A stretch of DNA of 64,000 bases from Zea mays (lineage: Eukaryota > Streptophyta > Magnoliopsida > Poales > Poaceae). The notes under the pieces are model-generated. The model did no database searches and was not told the DNA's origin. It saw only the letters and a list, made by a program, of their open reading frames with translations. The translations under genes and the position numbers were made by a program. Shown here one piece after another: positions 1 to 10,981 of this stretch (position 1 is the first letter of the stretch; each line of letters opens with the position of its first letter). Location: assembly GCF_902167145.1 (NCBI RefSeq), contig NC_050104.1, positions 92,577,849 through 92,641,848 of the forward strand, in the 5' to 3' direction.

Positions 1-1
1 T

Positions 2-2899
2 GCCGCTGAAGCAGAACAAGCAGATATTGAGGAGGCTGATACTGACGGTGATTACAATATCGCAGTACCGAGCAAGCCTAGTCATCTGGACTTCGGGAAG
101 TCGACCATCTCGAAGGCTGATTTCCCAAAGATGGTGAAGTCGGGCTACTTCAGCGAAGATGAGAAAAAGATAATCCGCTTTGGTGGAGAAGAGATTACTC
201 CGAAGCCACAGAAAGATGAAATATTGATTTTTAAGAGTTTCCTCAAAGCTGGTTTGAGATTTCCTTTGAATAGGATGATTGCTGATGTGCTACAAAAGTT
301 TGTGATCTATTTTCATCAACTAACCCCTAACGCTATTGTTAGGCTTAGTGTTTATATTTGGGCTCTCCGAAGCCAGGGGGTGGAGCCATTTGCCGAAGGT
401 TTCTGCCGAGTACACGAGCTACACTACCAAACTAAGGCCAGAAAGGATGGGTTACATGAAAATTTTGGTTGTTATAATTTCGCATATCGGAAAACTACAA
501 AATTTCCTGTGATCAGCTATCGAAGCAAGTGGCCGGCAGGCTGGAAATCGGAATGGTTCTACGTTAAAGTCGATGACGACAAGGAGAAGCTTGTACAGAG
601 CCCACTTGAACTAATCTTCAGAGAAACCCGACCCCAGTGCAGCATGACACCAGAAGGTTCAACCCAAACGGCGTTGGCTGAATTCAGAATTATTGCAGAG
701 CACATTGGCACTAGGGATTTGGTGCAGGAATTTCTGGCTTTCAAAGTATTTCCAACTATAAAGGAATGGGCTATGCCGAAGCTTAAAGGAGAGAAGAAAG
801 AGGGGGAGCTTGTCCGACTACCCTATCATTATAAATTCAAGAAATATTTCAAGACACCCTGCCAAGAATGGCTCGAAACAATCGAAATAATGAGTACTGA
901 AATTCTTGGAAATTACTCTAAAAAAGAGGACCAATTGATGACAGCAGCCTTCGGCACCCGGCCGAAACGAAGGCTAAACAAAGTACTTGATGCTATAGGC
1001 TTTGAATATCCTGATTATGGGCGACTGGGCGGAGATGCTGGAGGCCCGAAGAGAAAAAGAATTGCCAGCGCCGTTGACGAAGAGGGCACCAAAGTGACCA
1101 AAAAGAAAAAGGAGATTTCTGAAAAGCTAAGCCCTGAAAAGTTGAGCCCTGAGCCGAAGGTGGTTGCTGCAAGAAAAAGGAAAACTGCATCCCCAGAACC
1201 AAAAACGTTGGTTCAAGAAGAAAACACTCCTGCGACACCTTCTGCTGCTGAAGTAGAAGAGATTCTGAAGGTAATGACTGAACCCTTGCCTGTCAAACTA
1301 AGTCCGCTGGCGCCGGAACTGACGAAGTTTTTTCAGAAGGACAAAGAAGCTTCGGCAGCAGAAAGTCCTGCACTGCCGAAAAAACGAAGAATTATTCAAA
1401 TAGCAGATGTGATTCATCAGACGCCGCCACCGGTGACAGTGTCAAAAATTGCTATTGCCGAGACCGCAGAAGCCGAAGGCACCGCAGCCGAAGCTTCCAG
1501 AGTGGAAACCGCCGAAGCTGAAACCGGCGAAGCCGAAGCTGCTGGGGCCGAAGCCGGGACCACGGAAGGTTCGAATCTGGAAACCACTCTTGAAGTTATT
1601 GACAATATTCTACTGAAAATGGCTGAAGAAGCTGCTGTGGCTGCGGTAAACACGGCAATTGAAAAGGGAAAAGAGCAGATCGATGACATTTTAGAAGAAG
1701 AAAATTTTAACTTTCAAGATTTGCTTGGACAAGAGCTAACAGGCGCTGAAAAAGAAGAGCTGAAAAAATATGTCATATCTTGCGGGTATAAACCAGGGGC
1801 TACGCTATTTGGTGGGGTCAACGAAGGGAAGCTAAGATGCCTTCGGAACCGCACCGAGGCCAAAGTTGTTAGAACCCTCTCCAAGAGCGTTGGCCTGCCG
1901 AAACTAGAAGCGGACCTCTGCAGGTACCAGCGGCACCATATCGCCGGAAGCCTGCTCTATGCTAATTTTAAGGTAACAAATTTTGTTATTATTATTATAT
2001 TTTTTTATGTCATTTTCTGACAAAGATTGTTTTGACAGAGTATACTATTAAGTAAGGTTCTAAAAATGCAACAAGATCTCGAAGAGCAGAAGAACAAAAC
2101 TATCATCAAAGATTTGGAAGAAAAAGTTGAAAATTACGAGGCTGTTCTGAAAAAGAAGGACTTCGCCATCCAGGACCTTGAAATCATGGCTAAAGAACAT
2201 GAAGGTGCATTAGAAAAGAAAGACTTTGTTATTCAGTCTATGGAAGGCTCCTTGGCTGAGGTCCAAGCCGAGAATAACAGTTTAAAGAATGAATTGCTCA
2301 AACAATCAGAAAAATCTAAGCAGGAAAAGAAACACCTTGAAGCAAGTCTTAAAACTGAGATGGAGAAGAATTCAAATTTGCAAAAATCCTTAAAGGAGCT
2401 TCAAGAGAAATGCCTAGGCTTCGGCAGTCGATGCGTGCAGCGGCTGAAGGATGTGTTTCATTCTATCGGAGCCAGCTCTGAAAAGTTTACACCCTCAGCT
2501 GAAAACCTACCCAGCACATTAGAATATATTGAAGGCGAGGTTGACGCTCTTGATGAAGTTATTGGTGGCCATACTGACTTCTGCGCCCTGGTAGCTTCTC
2601 GGGGCACAGCTACCGCTTTTCTGAAGGCTGGCTGCACGCATGGAAAAATTGTGAATAGACCAAATTTCAGCTTATCATCATCAGATCTGATAGATATTCC
2701 AAGCCTAGCCCGAAGCATCGGAAATAGATTTATGACCCAGATTTGGGTAAATGGCGGGCGGAAAATGGCGGGTGACGAAGCTCGAAGTCATCTTAAGCCG
2801 GTAAGAAACTTATATTTATTATTTTTACCTTTTCCTTAAAATTTACACCTTTCTTATTCTGTTCTTTAATATACGTAGGATGACGAAGCTGAAGTATGA
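2..2899 (+). CDS. Antisense gene of the Tat element (gypsy-type transposon domain plus coiled coil), spliced, 5'-partial
   Basis: The reading frame is already open at base 2, so the start lies left of the window; the ATG at 131 is internal. The predicted gene has three exons: 2-1972, 2039-2800 and 2879-2899. Intron 1 (1973-2038, 66 bp, AT-rich) starts GTAACA and ends GACAG. Intron 2 (2801-2878, 78 bp) starts GTAAGA and ends CGTAG. Both joins keep the frame and the gene stops with TGA at 2897-2899. The first ~300 residues resemble the 'putative gypsy type transposon' domain of grass antisense ORFs, including a W-x-x-x-W-F-Y-V motif near 550-570. An Ala/Glu-rich low-complexity tract (about 1440-1600) and a Lys/Glu-rich coiled coil (2066-2410) follow. 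The role is unknown, and the domain name does not imply transposase activity. The gene is convergent with pol. Confidence 0.75.
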
Positions 2900-3744
2900 C
2901 GAAGCTGAAGTGTGACAAATCTGAGATACGACGACCTGAAGCTTGCTAGTTGCTACAATATTCATTCCTGCAAAAATTCTGGAGAGACTTTTGTAATATC
3001 ATTATAGAAAAACTTATGTAAATTTGTACATACCTTGTAATATATTTTATTCCCGCTAACTGTGTACAATCTGCTTTGCTGTGGACGAAACTTCTTTTTT
3101 GAGCCGAAGGCGAAAAACACCTTCCCTTCTTTTCGTACACAACGAAGCATAAAAATTCCCTTTTTCGAAGTCTTTCCTCATTGCCGAAGCACCTATCTTT
3201 TTGTGTGGTATGATGATGATTCTATATATGTCTAAATGAATGTTTATGAATGCAAATGACATGATGAAATGCATTGTGTAAATGAATATTGGGACACATG
3301 CTCAAAAACCATAATTATAGTCCTTCATCCCCTTGGGAATGATTCAAATCTTTTTACTTTTCAACTTCAACATTTACTTTTTGATATATCAGCGTTGACT
3401 TTTCGCTGTAAGCCTCCCTTAGGAGCTTCTTCGCCTTTTACTTTCAGCGGAATCAGCGTTGACTTTTCGCTGTAAGCCTCCCTTAGGAGCTTCTTCGCCT
3501 TTTACTTTCAGCGGAATCAGCGTTGACTTTTCGCTGTAAGCTCTACATTCCCTTAGGAACGACTTTTGAGCTTCTCCCTATTTTCTTTTCTTTTCCCTTG
3601 GCATTTACATTTACATTTTTTGGGGGATATCACTTTTATAGAATGGAAATAAGGAAAATTACATGTTGTGGCCCCATTAAAAACCTTTCTCCCCCTTTGG
3701 AAAGGAAAAGGGTGCCACAAAAAGAATAGAAAAATTACATCAAA
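2900..3744. other. Non-coding spacer between antisense gene and pol 3' end
   Basis: No supported gene lies here. The spacer separates two convergent reading frames, is AT-rich and pyrimidine-rich on the plus strand, and contains a 64-bp tandem repeat (listed separately). It probably holds the 3' ends of both the antisense transcript and the pol transcript, but I see no decisive polyadenylation signal. Confidence 0.6.
3391..3540. repeat. Tandem repeat, 64-bp unit, about 2.3 copies
   Basis: Units begin at 3391, 3455 and 3519 with AGCGTTGACTTTTCGCTG. The first two copies are essentially identical, and the third diverges after about 22 bp into a variant with an extra CTACATT. The unit contains short self-complementary pieces (CAGCG with CGCTG) and so could fold. 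Confidence 0.9.
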
Positions 3745-6700
3745 CTAAACATAATATCGCCGAAGCTCATCCACATTCCATGATCTAGGAATGTCGTTGT
3801 CGTCCATATCCTTCAATCTATAGGAACCGGGTCTTGACGAAGATACTACCAAAAAGGGTCCTTCCCACTTCAGCTGTAATTTGCCTACTGTTTCAGGGTT
3901 GGCTACTCTTCGAAGCACCAGATGTCCTGGTTCAATGTTCTTGAGCTTAACCTTCCTGTCACGCCATTTTATTGTTTCGGCTTGATATTTATTGATATTT
4001 TCCACAGCTTGAAGTCTGATCCCTTCTATAGCATCTTTTTCCACAGAGCAATCAACTTCGTCTTCACCTTCTGCCGAAGCTACCGTTCTTATCGATCCTG
4101 CTTTGGCCTCTTCTGGGGTTATTGCTTCATCCCCAAACAATAGTTTGAATGGTGTAAAGCCTGTTGATCTTGACATGGTTGTGTTATGGCTCCATACCAC
4201 TTTGATTAACTCGTCTGGCCACTTTCCCCTGGGCTGATTGAAGATTGACTTCATTATTCCTGTCATTATGATCCCGCTAGCTCTTTCGACAAGTCCGTTT
4301 GACTCTGGATGTCAAACTGATGCAAAATGGATCTTCGTGCCAATTTGATCACAAAATTTTCTGAAAGCTTCAGAATCAAACTGTGTCCCATTATCCACAG
4401 TAATAGCCTTCGGCACTCCGAAGCGACAAACAATATTTTGCCAGAAAAACTTTTGAATAGTAACCGAAGTTATTGTGCCTAGAGGCTTTGCCTCAATCCA
4501 CTTAGAAAAATATTCCACTGCCACTACAACATATCTTAAATTTCTCTGTGCTGGTGGTAATGGACCTAGTAAATCAAGGCCCCACCTTTGCAACGGCCAA
4601 GTGGGTTGTATTAATTGAGTTAAAGACGAAGGTTGTTTTTGATCTCTTACACATTTCTGACAACCTTCGCACTTTTGGACTAAATCCGCTGCATCCGAAG
4701 CTGCCTTTGGCCAATAAAATCCTTGACGAAAGACTTTCCCAAGCAAAGGCCTAGATCCAATGTGAGATCCACACAGGCCTGCGTGTATTTCCTTCATTAA
4801 TTCTATACCTTCGGATCTGGATAAATACTTGAGCAACGGGGAACAGACCCCACGCTTGTATAGCTCCCCTTCTATTATGACATATGGTCGAGCTCTTGCT
4901 TCTATCCTCTTGTTGTAAGCTTCGTCGTCTGAAAGAAAATTACCCTGAAGGAAAGAGATGATTTCAGTTCTCCAATCTTCACTATAGACAGGGGATATAT
5001 TGAGGACCGCTCTTTCAAGAAGCTCGACCGAAGGTGCTTTTATTGTTTCGAAAAATACTTCCGAAGGTAAAGGCAGCCCCGGTGCTGCTGACTTGGCCAA
5101 TAGATCAGCATATTCATTTTCTCCACGAGGAATATTTTTAACAGAGAATCCTTCAAAGGAAGTCTCAATTCTTCGGACTGTATCTAGATATTTTTCAAGC
5201 TTCAAATCTCTTGCTTTATAGCTCTTGTCAACATGACCAGAAATAACTTGGGAATCAGTTTTAAGAATGGCCCTTCTGATGCCCATTGCCTTTAACTTCC
5301 GAAGACCCAATAGCAGGGCTTCGTATTCAGCAATATTGTTTGTACAACTGAAATCAAGTCTTGCCGCATAACAAGTTTTAACTTTGGAAGGTGAAACCAA
5401 CACAGCAGCTGCTCCTGCTCCGAAGGTTCCCCAAGACCCATCGCAAAACACTGTCCATGCTTCGGCATCTTTATTCATTTCTTCCTCCTGAGCCCCTGGC
5501 GTCTAGTCAGCAATGAAGTCTGCCAACGCTTGGGACTGAATCGAAGATCTATGAACATAATCAATAAAAAATTTATTGAGCTTTGCAGCCCATTTTCCAA
5601 TCCTTCCAATAGCTTCTCGGTTTCTCATAATATCCTTCAAAGGTTCTGAAGAAGGAACAATTATGTTGTAAGCTTGAAAATAATGCCGAAGCTTCCTGGA
5701 GGCCATCAAAACAGCATACAGTACTTTCTCCAATTCTGTATAATTTTTCTTTGATAAACTAAGAACTTCGGATACAAAATATATTGGGGCCTGCTTCTTG
5801 ACTTGGCCTTCAAGCTTCTCCTGGACAAGTGCTGCACTTACCGCTGAGTGCGAAGCTGCCACGTATAATAACAAAGGAGCCCCTGGCGTTGGTGGAGTTA
5901 ATGTTGTTAGATCTATCAAATATTGCTTCAGTTCTTCGAAGGCTCTCTGCTGGACTGGTCCCCATTGAAAAACTTCGGCTGACTTCAGCACTTCAAAAAA
6001 TGGTAAATTTCTCTCTGCTGATCTAGATATGAATCTGTTGAGAGATGTCAGCCTTCCTGTCAATCTTTGAGCCCCCTTCTTTGTACTTGGTGGTTCCATT
6101 CGAAGTATAGCTTCGATTTTGCTTGGATTAGCCTCAATTCCCTTTGTTGAAACTAGGCAACCAAGAAATTTCCCCTTCTTCACTCCAAAGACACATTTTT
6201 CTGGATTCAGCTTTAAACCAGCCTGTCTAAAATTAGCGAAGGTCTCCTGCAGATCAGCAATGTGATTATCTTGCTTCGTGCTTTTTACAATGATATCATC
6301 AACATAAGTTAGCACATTCCTGCCTATCTGAGAATGGAGAACCTTCGCTGTCATTCTGCTGAAGCTTCCTCCAGCATTCTTAAGCCCCTCAGGCATCCGA
6401 AGATAATAGTATGTTCCACTAGGGGTTATGAAGCTGGTTTTCGGTTCATCCTCCTTCTTCATCCAGATTTGGTGGTAGCCTGAATAGCAATCCAGCAGAC
6501 TCATAAGCTCTGATGAAGCTGCTGCATCGACTAAGGAATCTATCCTTGGCAATGGAAACTCGTCCTTCGGACAGGCCTTATTGAGATCAGTAAAATCGAT
6601 ACACATTCTCCATTTACCATTGGCCTTCTTCACCATAACAGTGTTAGCCAACCATTCTGGGTATTTTACCTCTCTAATAACTCCGGCACTGAGGAGTCTT

Positions 6701-7698
6701 TTCACTTCATTCCGAGCACCTTCGGCCTTGTCATCAGACATCTTCCGAAGCCTCTGCTTTCTGGGTCTGAAGGATGGATCAACATTGAGCGAGTGCTCAA
6801 TAACATCCCTGTTAACTCCGCAAAGATCATTAGCTGACCAAGCAAAAACATCTTTATTGTTGAACAAAAACCTTATCAAGGTTTTCTCCTGTTCTTCGGA
6901 CAATTGAGATCCCAATAGCACCTTCTGCTCTGCTATGTCTTCACATAAGAGCATGGGCTTCGGCTGGTCAGCCGAAGCAGCTTTTTCTCTTCTGAACTTG
7001 TATTGCTCACAAGCTTCAGCTCCATCTATATTATGGATTGCTTTTGAGTCTGTCCAATTTCCTTCGGCCCTTCTGGCAGCTTCCTGACTTCCATGAATAG
7101 CAATGGGCCCTTGGTCCGAAGGTATCTTCATGCAAAGATAAGCTGGATGAAGAATTGCTTCGAAGGCATTGAGAGTACCACGACCAATGATTGCATTGTA
7201 AGGGTATTCCATGTCAATAATATCAAACACAACTTGTTCAGTCCTTGTGTTGTTGATAAATCCGAAGGTCACTGGCATTGTGATTTTGCCGAGTGCTACA
7301 ATCTGCCTTCCTCCGAAACCGCAAAGGGGATGTGTGGCATCATGAATTTTATCTTCGGGCTCTTGCATCTGTCTGAAGGCCTTAGCAAATATGATATCAG
7401 CTGCGCTGCCTGTATCAACCAAAACATTATGGACTAGGAATCCTTTGATCACACAAGAGATAACCATAGCATCGTTGTGTGGGTAATCCTTGAGTTGAAG
7501 ATCCTCTTGGGAGAAGGTAATTGGAATGTGAGACCATTTTGACTTGATGAAGGGTCCTTGCACCCCGACATGCTGTACCCTTCTCTGTGCCTCCTTTTTC
7601 TGCTTCTTGTTGGCTGGCTCTGAGCATGAATCGCCTGTTATCGGGAGTACCAACTTCGGAGCCGAAACAGCTCCAGCTTGAATGTTGAACGAAGCCAT
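3745..7698 (-). pseudogene. Tat-lineage Gypsy pol (protease, RT, RNase H, aRNase H, integrase), two in-frame stops
   Basis: One minus-strand frame covers 7698 to 3745 (about 1317 codons), interrupted by TAG at 5505-5503 and TGA at 4314-4312. In order: a short pre-protease segment; aspartic protease with D-T-G-S-A near 7416; reverse transcriptase with Y-V-D-D near 6300; RNase H; then past the first stop a second RNase H starting near 5450 (F-C-D-G-S); an HHCC zinc region; and an integrase core with the D-N-G-T-Q-F motif. The second stop falls just before the S-N-G-L-V-E-R motif. The C-terminal integrase part is 4266-3745. ATG at 7698 is the first in frame and lies only 33 bp inside the PBS, so the usual gag domain is missing. 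The first stop sits where a conserved Trp is usual and the second where Arg is common. Such a copy could not make full pol without readthrough or complementation. Confidence 0.88.
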
Positions 7699-7731
7699 CA
7701 GCTCAAAAAAGTGGAAGTGAGTTCACCGGAT

Positions 7732-7742
7732 GTGGGCGCCAA
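7732..7742 (-). other. Primer-binding site of the Grande-like element
   Basis: On the minus strand TTGGCGCCCAC follows directly after the LTR end (CCCCAACA). TGGCGCC cores in this position are usual for plant Gypsy elements primed by a tRNA 3' end. The exact tRNA was not determined. Confidence 0.7.
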
Positions 7743-8366
7743 TGTTGGGGACTTGTTCTCAAATGCTTTGCCTTAAGAACAAGGCAACATAAAATGTTAA
7801 ATATCAAAGCCCTTCGTCCTTCGAAGCATTATTTCCACAAGGATTTAATGAATCTTCGGACGAAGGTTACAAGCATAATGTTACGAAGGTTTCACCTTCG
7901 TAATTAAAATTACAAGAATAGAACAAAGTAATATAAAATATGAAACGTTAAAGATAAATACATTGAAAATGAATAACATCATTCACATGTCTTATTATAT
8001 GAATTTAATGTATTTGAATACAATGTTTAGGTACATTTATACCTTTGCCTTGACAGTAATTCCCGAGTGATGCGTTAGCAATTACCGGAAAGCGTGAACA
8101 GTAAAGGAATATTGTTCACTATTTATAGACACAGGACACAGCTCATGAGGAATTACAATTATGCCCCTCATAAAAGTTTACAACAATGACTCAGACCCTT
8201 ATGGACTAAAAGGTCATTCTATCTTTAAGTCGGTTCGACCCTTCGTCTTCGGATATGATGTAGTTCCGAAGCTTCGTGAACGGTGTCTTCGGCATCATGT
8301 TCAAGCAGCTTCAGCCGAAACTGTTTCTTTTTGCAGGACCTTCGGCGACAAAGCATGGTCCCAACA
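7743..8366 (-). repeat. 5' LTR of the Grande-like element (624 bp)
   Basis: Read on the minus strand the LTR begins TGTTGGGACC at 8366 and ends CCCCAACA at 7743, with inverted TGTTGGG/CCCAACA ends. The left neighbour is the PBS and the right neighbour is non-element DNA, so this is the 5' LTR of a minus-strand element. A TATA box (CTATAAATAG) lies on the minus strand at about 8119-8128. The last five bases outside, CCCAG at 8367-8371, should be the target-site duplication, but its partner is outside the window. Confidence 0.85.
8119..8128 (-). promoter_or_regulatory. LTR TATA box
   Basis: CTATAAATAG on the minus strand within the 5' LTR is placed to drive the element transcript leftwards. 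Several CTTCGG/CCGAAG repeats lie upstream (8240-8350). This is inference from motif and position only. Confidence 0.6.
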
Positions 8367-9745
8367 CCCAGCAATCTCGGTATAGTGCCCATTCACCTAA
8401 GCTATAGCCTAAAATGAATCAGTGCAATAATTCCTGACAATTAACATTAATTACAATAGTATATTTGCTAGTTTACCATATATGAAAAGTTCAATTTGTA
8501 GATACGGACATTGCACAACACTAATGTAGTCAACTCCAAGCAATCACAGTCATCATTCAGTAAAGTTAAAGACCAAATATAATCATCACAAGTAAGCTTA
8601 AACATGGAAGAACATGTAATAAACAGTATATTCTTATTTTTCCTACTATGAATGTCCCATCGAAACCATTGTTTTTTCTCTGAAAAAATCGAACTAGAGA
8701 TTGATGCAAGCACCAGACAGGGATCAAAGCGCGATAGATACATCAGGTCCGAAGGCAACCTACTCCTGAACGACTCAAAGCAACACGCTGCTGATGCTCC
8801 AGAACCAGATGCTGCTGGAGAAGAGTCGTGGGACTTCGAGAGTAGTTCAACTATGCCTAGGTATTACAGAAAATGCAGTCGGCCCAGCTGATGATACCGC
8901 CTGAAATTTGACCCACTGTAATACTCTACTGAACTTTATATTTAGACGCTAAATTCGATAGGCACTCTGACAGCTAAATGCTTAGACGCTGCTGGATACG
9001 TACTGGTGTGTAGCCATCAGCCGTTCCATGGAGGAGCATTTGCGACCGGACAGTGGAGTATCGGAGGACAGAGGTTGGAGCTGGTGAGCCGCCGCAGCGG
9101 CGCTGTGCCCGTATCAGGGAGTGGCCGGCTCGGCGACGGCGTGGGTGGAGGCAAAGATGGATCGCCGCTAGCGTTGTCGTCAGAGATGGATCGGCTGCTA
9201 GCTGCCTGCTTTTCCCTGTTACTGGTGGCAATGGATCACCGCCGCAAGCATCTCGCTAAACCCGATCTACCTGGCGGGCTAAACAGAAAGGCATGTGTGC
9301 TCCATCTGCTTCCTCCCGTGACAGCGTGTGCTCGTGGCTTCCCTGCGGCGCTCGGCGGGCCGCCGCTGGCTGCCAACGGCGTGCACCAGACGCTAGATCG
9401 GGCTGCCCAGGGCAGTTAAATGCAATCCGATGCCACTCCTTGAGTCCTCCAAGGGGAAGATGAGGCAGATGGGGATGGGAGGATGAGGCGGCGGCGACTG
9501 CGTACATGGAGACGGCGAGGGCGGGTTTTGCGATGCTGGGGAACGGCGACGGCGGATGTGGGATGGAGAGCAATTAGGTTTTTGGGTGTGGGTGAGATAA
9601 CAATCCGACGGCTGGATTTGTGTGTGGGCGCGTGTGAGGCTTGCATATCCACACTGTGGAGGTCGGACCCGTACGGTGCGTGCAACGTGGTCAGGGCTCT
9701 CTTTAGTTAGAGGGAGCCTAGGGCTTCAAATACATAAACTATATA
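8367..9745. other. Unassigned flank, AT-rich then GC-rich, no supported gene
   Basis: The stretch between the Gypsy 5' LTR and the Helitron changes near 9000 from AT-rich to strongly GC-rich. On the minus strand, 9650-9250 looks like a 5' end of a plant gene: AC-rich leader sequence, then an open frame from ATG 9573 to 9256 beginning with a Ser/Pro-rich segment. I recognise no family, and no convincing downstream exon is visible before the LTR at 8366. It could be a truncated first exon, a captured fragment or chance coding in GC-rich DNA. Confidence 0.4.
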
Positions 9746-10981
9746 CTAGTTGGTTGCCCGTGCGTTGCGACGGCTTACAACAATACCCACGTAAACTATC
9801 TATCAAAAAAAATTCAAGATTTTTTATTGATTGTCTCTGCTCTCTCTATAATATTTTTTTTTGATTTGGCTAACTGATGTTATTGTTTACTCCATGCAAA
9901 TATGTCTTGGTACAACACGGCCAATGAAGTGAGCGATTAGAAGAGAGTTCACAACGATTGACTAAATGAACAGAGATTATAAAATGACATAATTCCATCA
10001 TACAGAGACCAAATAAGAGAAAATTTGTGAGATCAAGTTTATAAAATAAGTCCCATGAAGCCAAACTTATAAAAAAGATAGATCAAAATATAGAGTGATT
10101 GCTAAAGTCAGGGATCAATAAAAAATGGAAGCGCTCCATATAAATTACGCTACTTCGTAGCAATTACTAACGTTTAAAACCAATAAATAACCTTTCATTT
10201 TGTTGTTAGTGTAACAAATCATTGCTGCTCCATCCAATTCAGCAATCTCAAACACCATGTAGTCCATTGCGCCAATGTGATCTCAGAAATGACTCAATGC
10301 TTGCAAGAGCAAAGAACGTTGTGCCGTGCTTGGGCTGTAGCCTCGGCCCGTAGTGCTGGCCCGGCCTGACATGATTATTTTTTTATTTTACAAAAGAACG
10401 TATATACCTATATACAATTTATATTCAATATTAAAAACATCTTACCGTGATGTTCTACTAGTTAGACAGTTTCACCCAGTGTCTTCCGCCCTTCTTCCAT
10501 CAGGGCATGGGTTTGAATCCCACCCCATGCACCGTTTTTTAACATTTTACGCTGATTTAATTAAATGGATCGGCGGACTAACGGGCTGGCCCGATACAGT
10601 TAGCAAGCCGGCATGACGTGTCTGTGCCATAGTTGTGGCCCATGTCGGGCGTCGTTACGCTGATTTAATAAAATAGATCGACGGGCTAACGGGCTGATCC
10701 GACACAGTTAGCAGGCCGGCATGACGTGCCTGTGTCATAGTTGTGGCCCATGTCGGACGTCGTTACGCAGATTTAATTAAATAGATCGACGGGCTAACGG
10801 GCTGACCCAACACAGTTAGGAGGCCGGCATGACGTGCCTGTGCCATAGATGGCCCGCGTGCATCTAGCCCGTGTCGGACGTCGTTTGACATCTATATTAA
10901 TTTGAATTAGGTGTGAAGGGTTATTTGTAAAAAAAAGACGCATGACGACCGTTGAAACTGGTGCTTTAAGTATAGTATAGA
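9746..10981 (-). mobile_element. Non-autonomous Helitron, 1236 bp
   Basis: On the minus strand the element starts TCTATACTATACTTAAAG at 10981. It ends with a 3' terminus in which GCAACGCACGGGCAACC can form the usual hairpin, closed by CTAG at 9746. Both match the known maize HelA-type Helitron consensus ends (5' TCTMTAYTA, 3' hairpin plus CTAG). The flanks are A on the left and T on the right of the plus strand, as expected for insertion between host A and T. No Rep/helicase frame is present, so it would need a helper. The interior holds a three-copy 108-bp tandem array and GGCCCG-rich sequence, with no recognisable captured exon. Confidence 0.85.
10549..10889. repeat. Tandem repeat inside the Helitron, 108-bp unit, three copies
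   Basis: Units begin ACGCTGATTTAAT (or close variants) at 10549, 10657 and 10765. Each contains GACGGGCTAACGGGCTG, GCCGGCATGACGTG and GTGTCGGACGTCGTT-like blocks. The third copy ends with an extra GCCCGCGTGCATCTAGCCC insertion. Confidence 0.88.

Larger units (their letters stand above)
1..8366 (-). mobile_element. Grande-like Tat-lineage Gypsy retrotransposon, left part outside window
   Basis: The element runs right to left. Its 5' LTR is at 7743-8366, a primer-binding-site-like sequence follows at 7732-7742, pol lies at 7698-3745, and the region between pol and the missing 3' LTR holds a gene on the opposite strand. Pol carries protease, reverse transcriptase, RNase H, a second archaeal-type RNase H and integrase; this double RNase H is known from the Tat lineage. 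A long 3' region with an antisense ORF and LTRs near 0.6 kb recall maize Grande, which is a family call by eye. Gag is essentially absent, because only about 33 bp separate the PBS from the pol start. The hexamer CCGAAG/CTTCGG recurs throughout the LTR, pol and antisense gene. Confidence 0.85.

Noticed and set aside
131..2899. Naming the antisense gene a transposase
   Set aside because: The related domain family is called 'putative gypsy type transposon', but no catalytic motif is visible, so no enzyme activity can be claimed.
2946..3274. Three short minus-strand frames in the spacer
   Set aside because: All are below 75 residues, overlap each other in different frames and lie in AT-rich spacer.
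9006..9419. Plus-strand frame of 137 residues
   Set aside because: Overlaps an equally open minus frame in GC-rich DNA and resembles no known protein.
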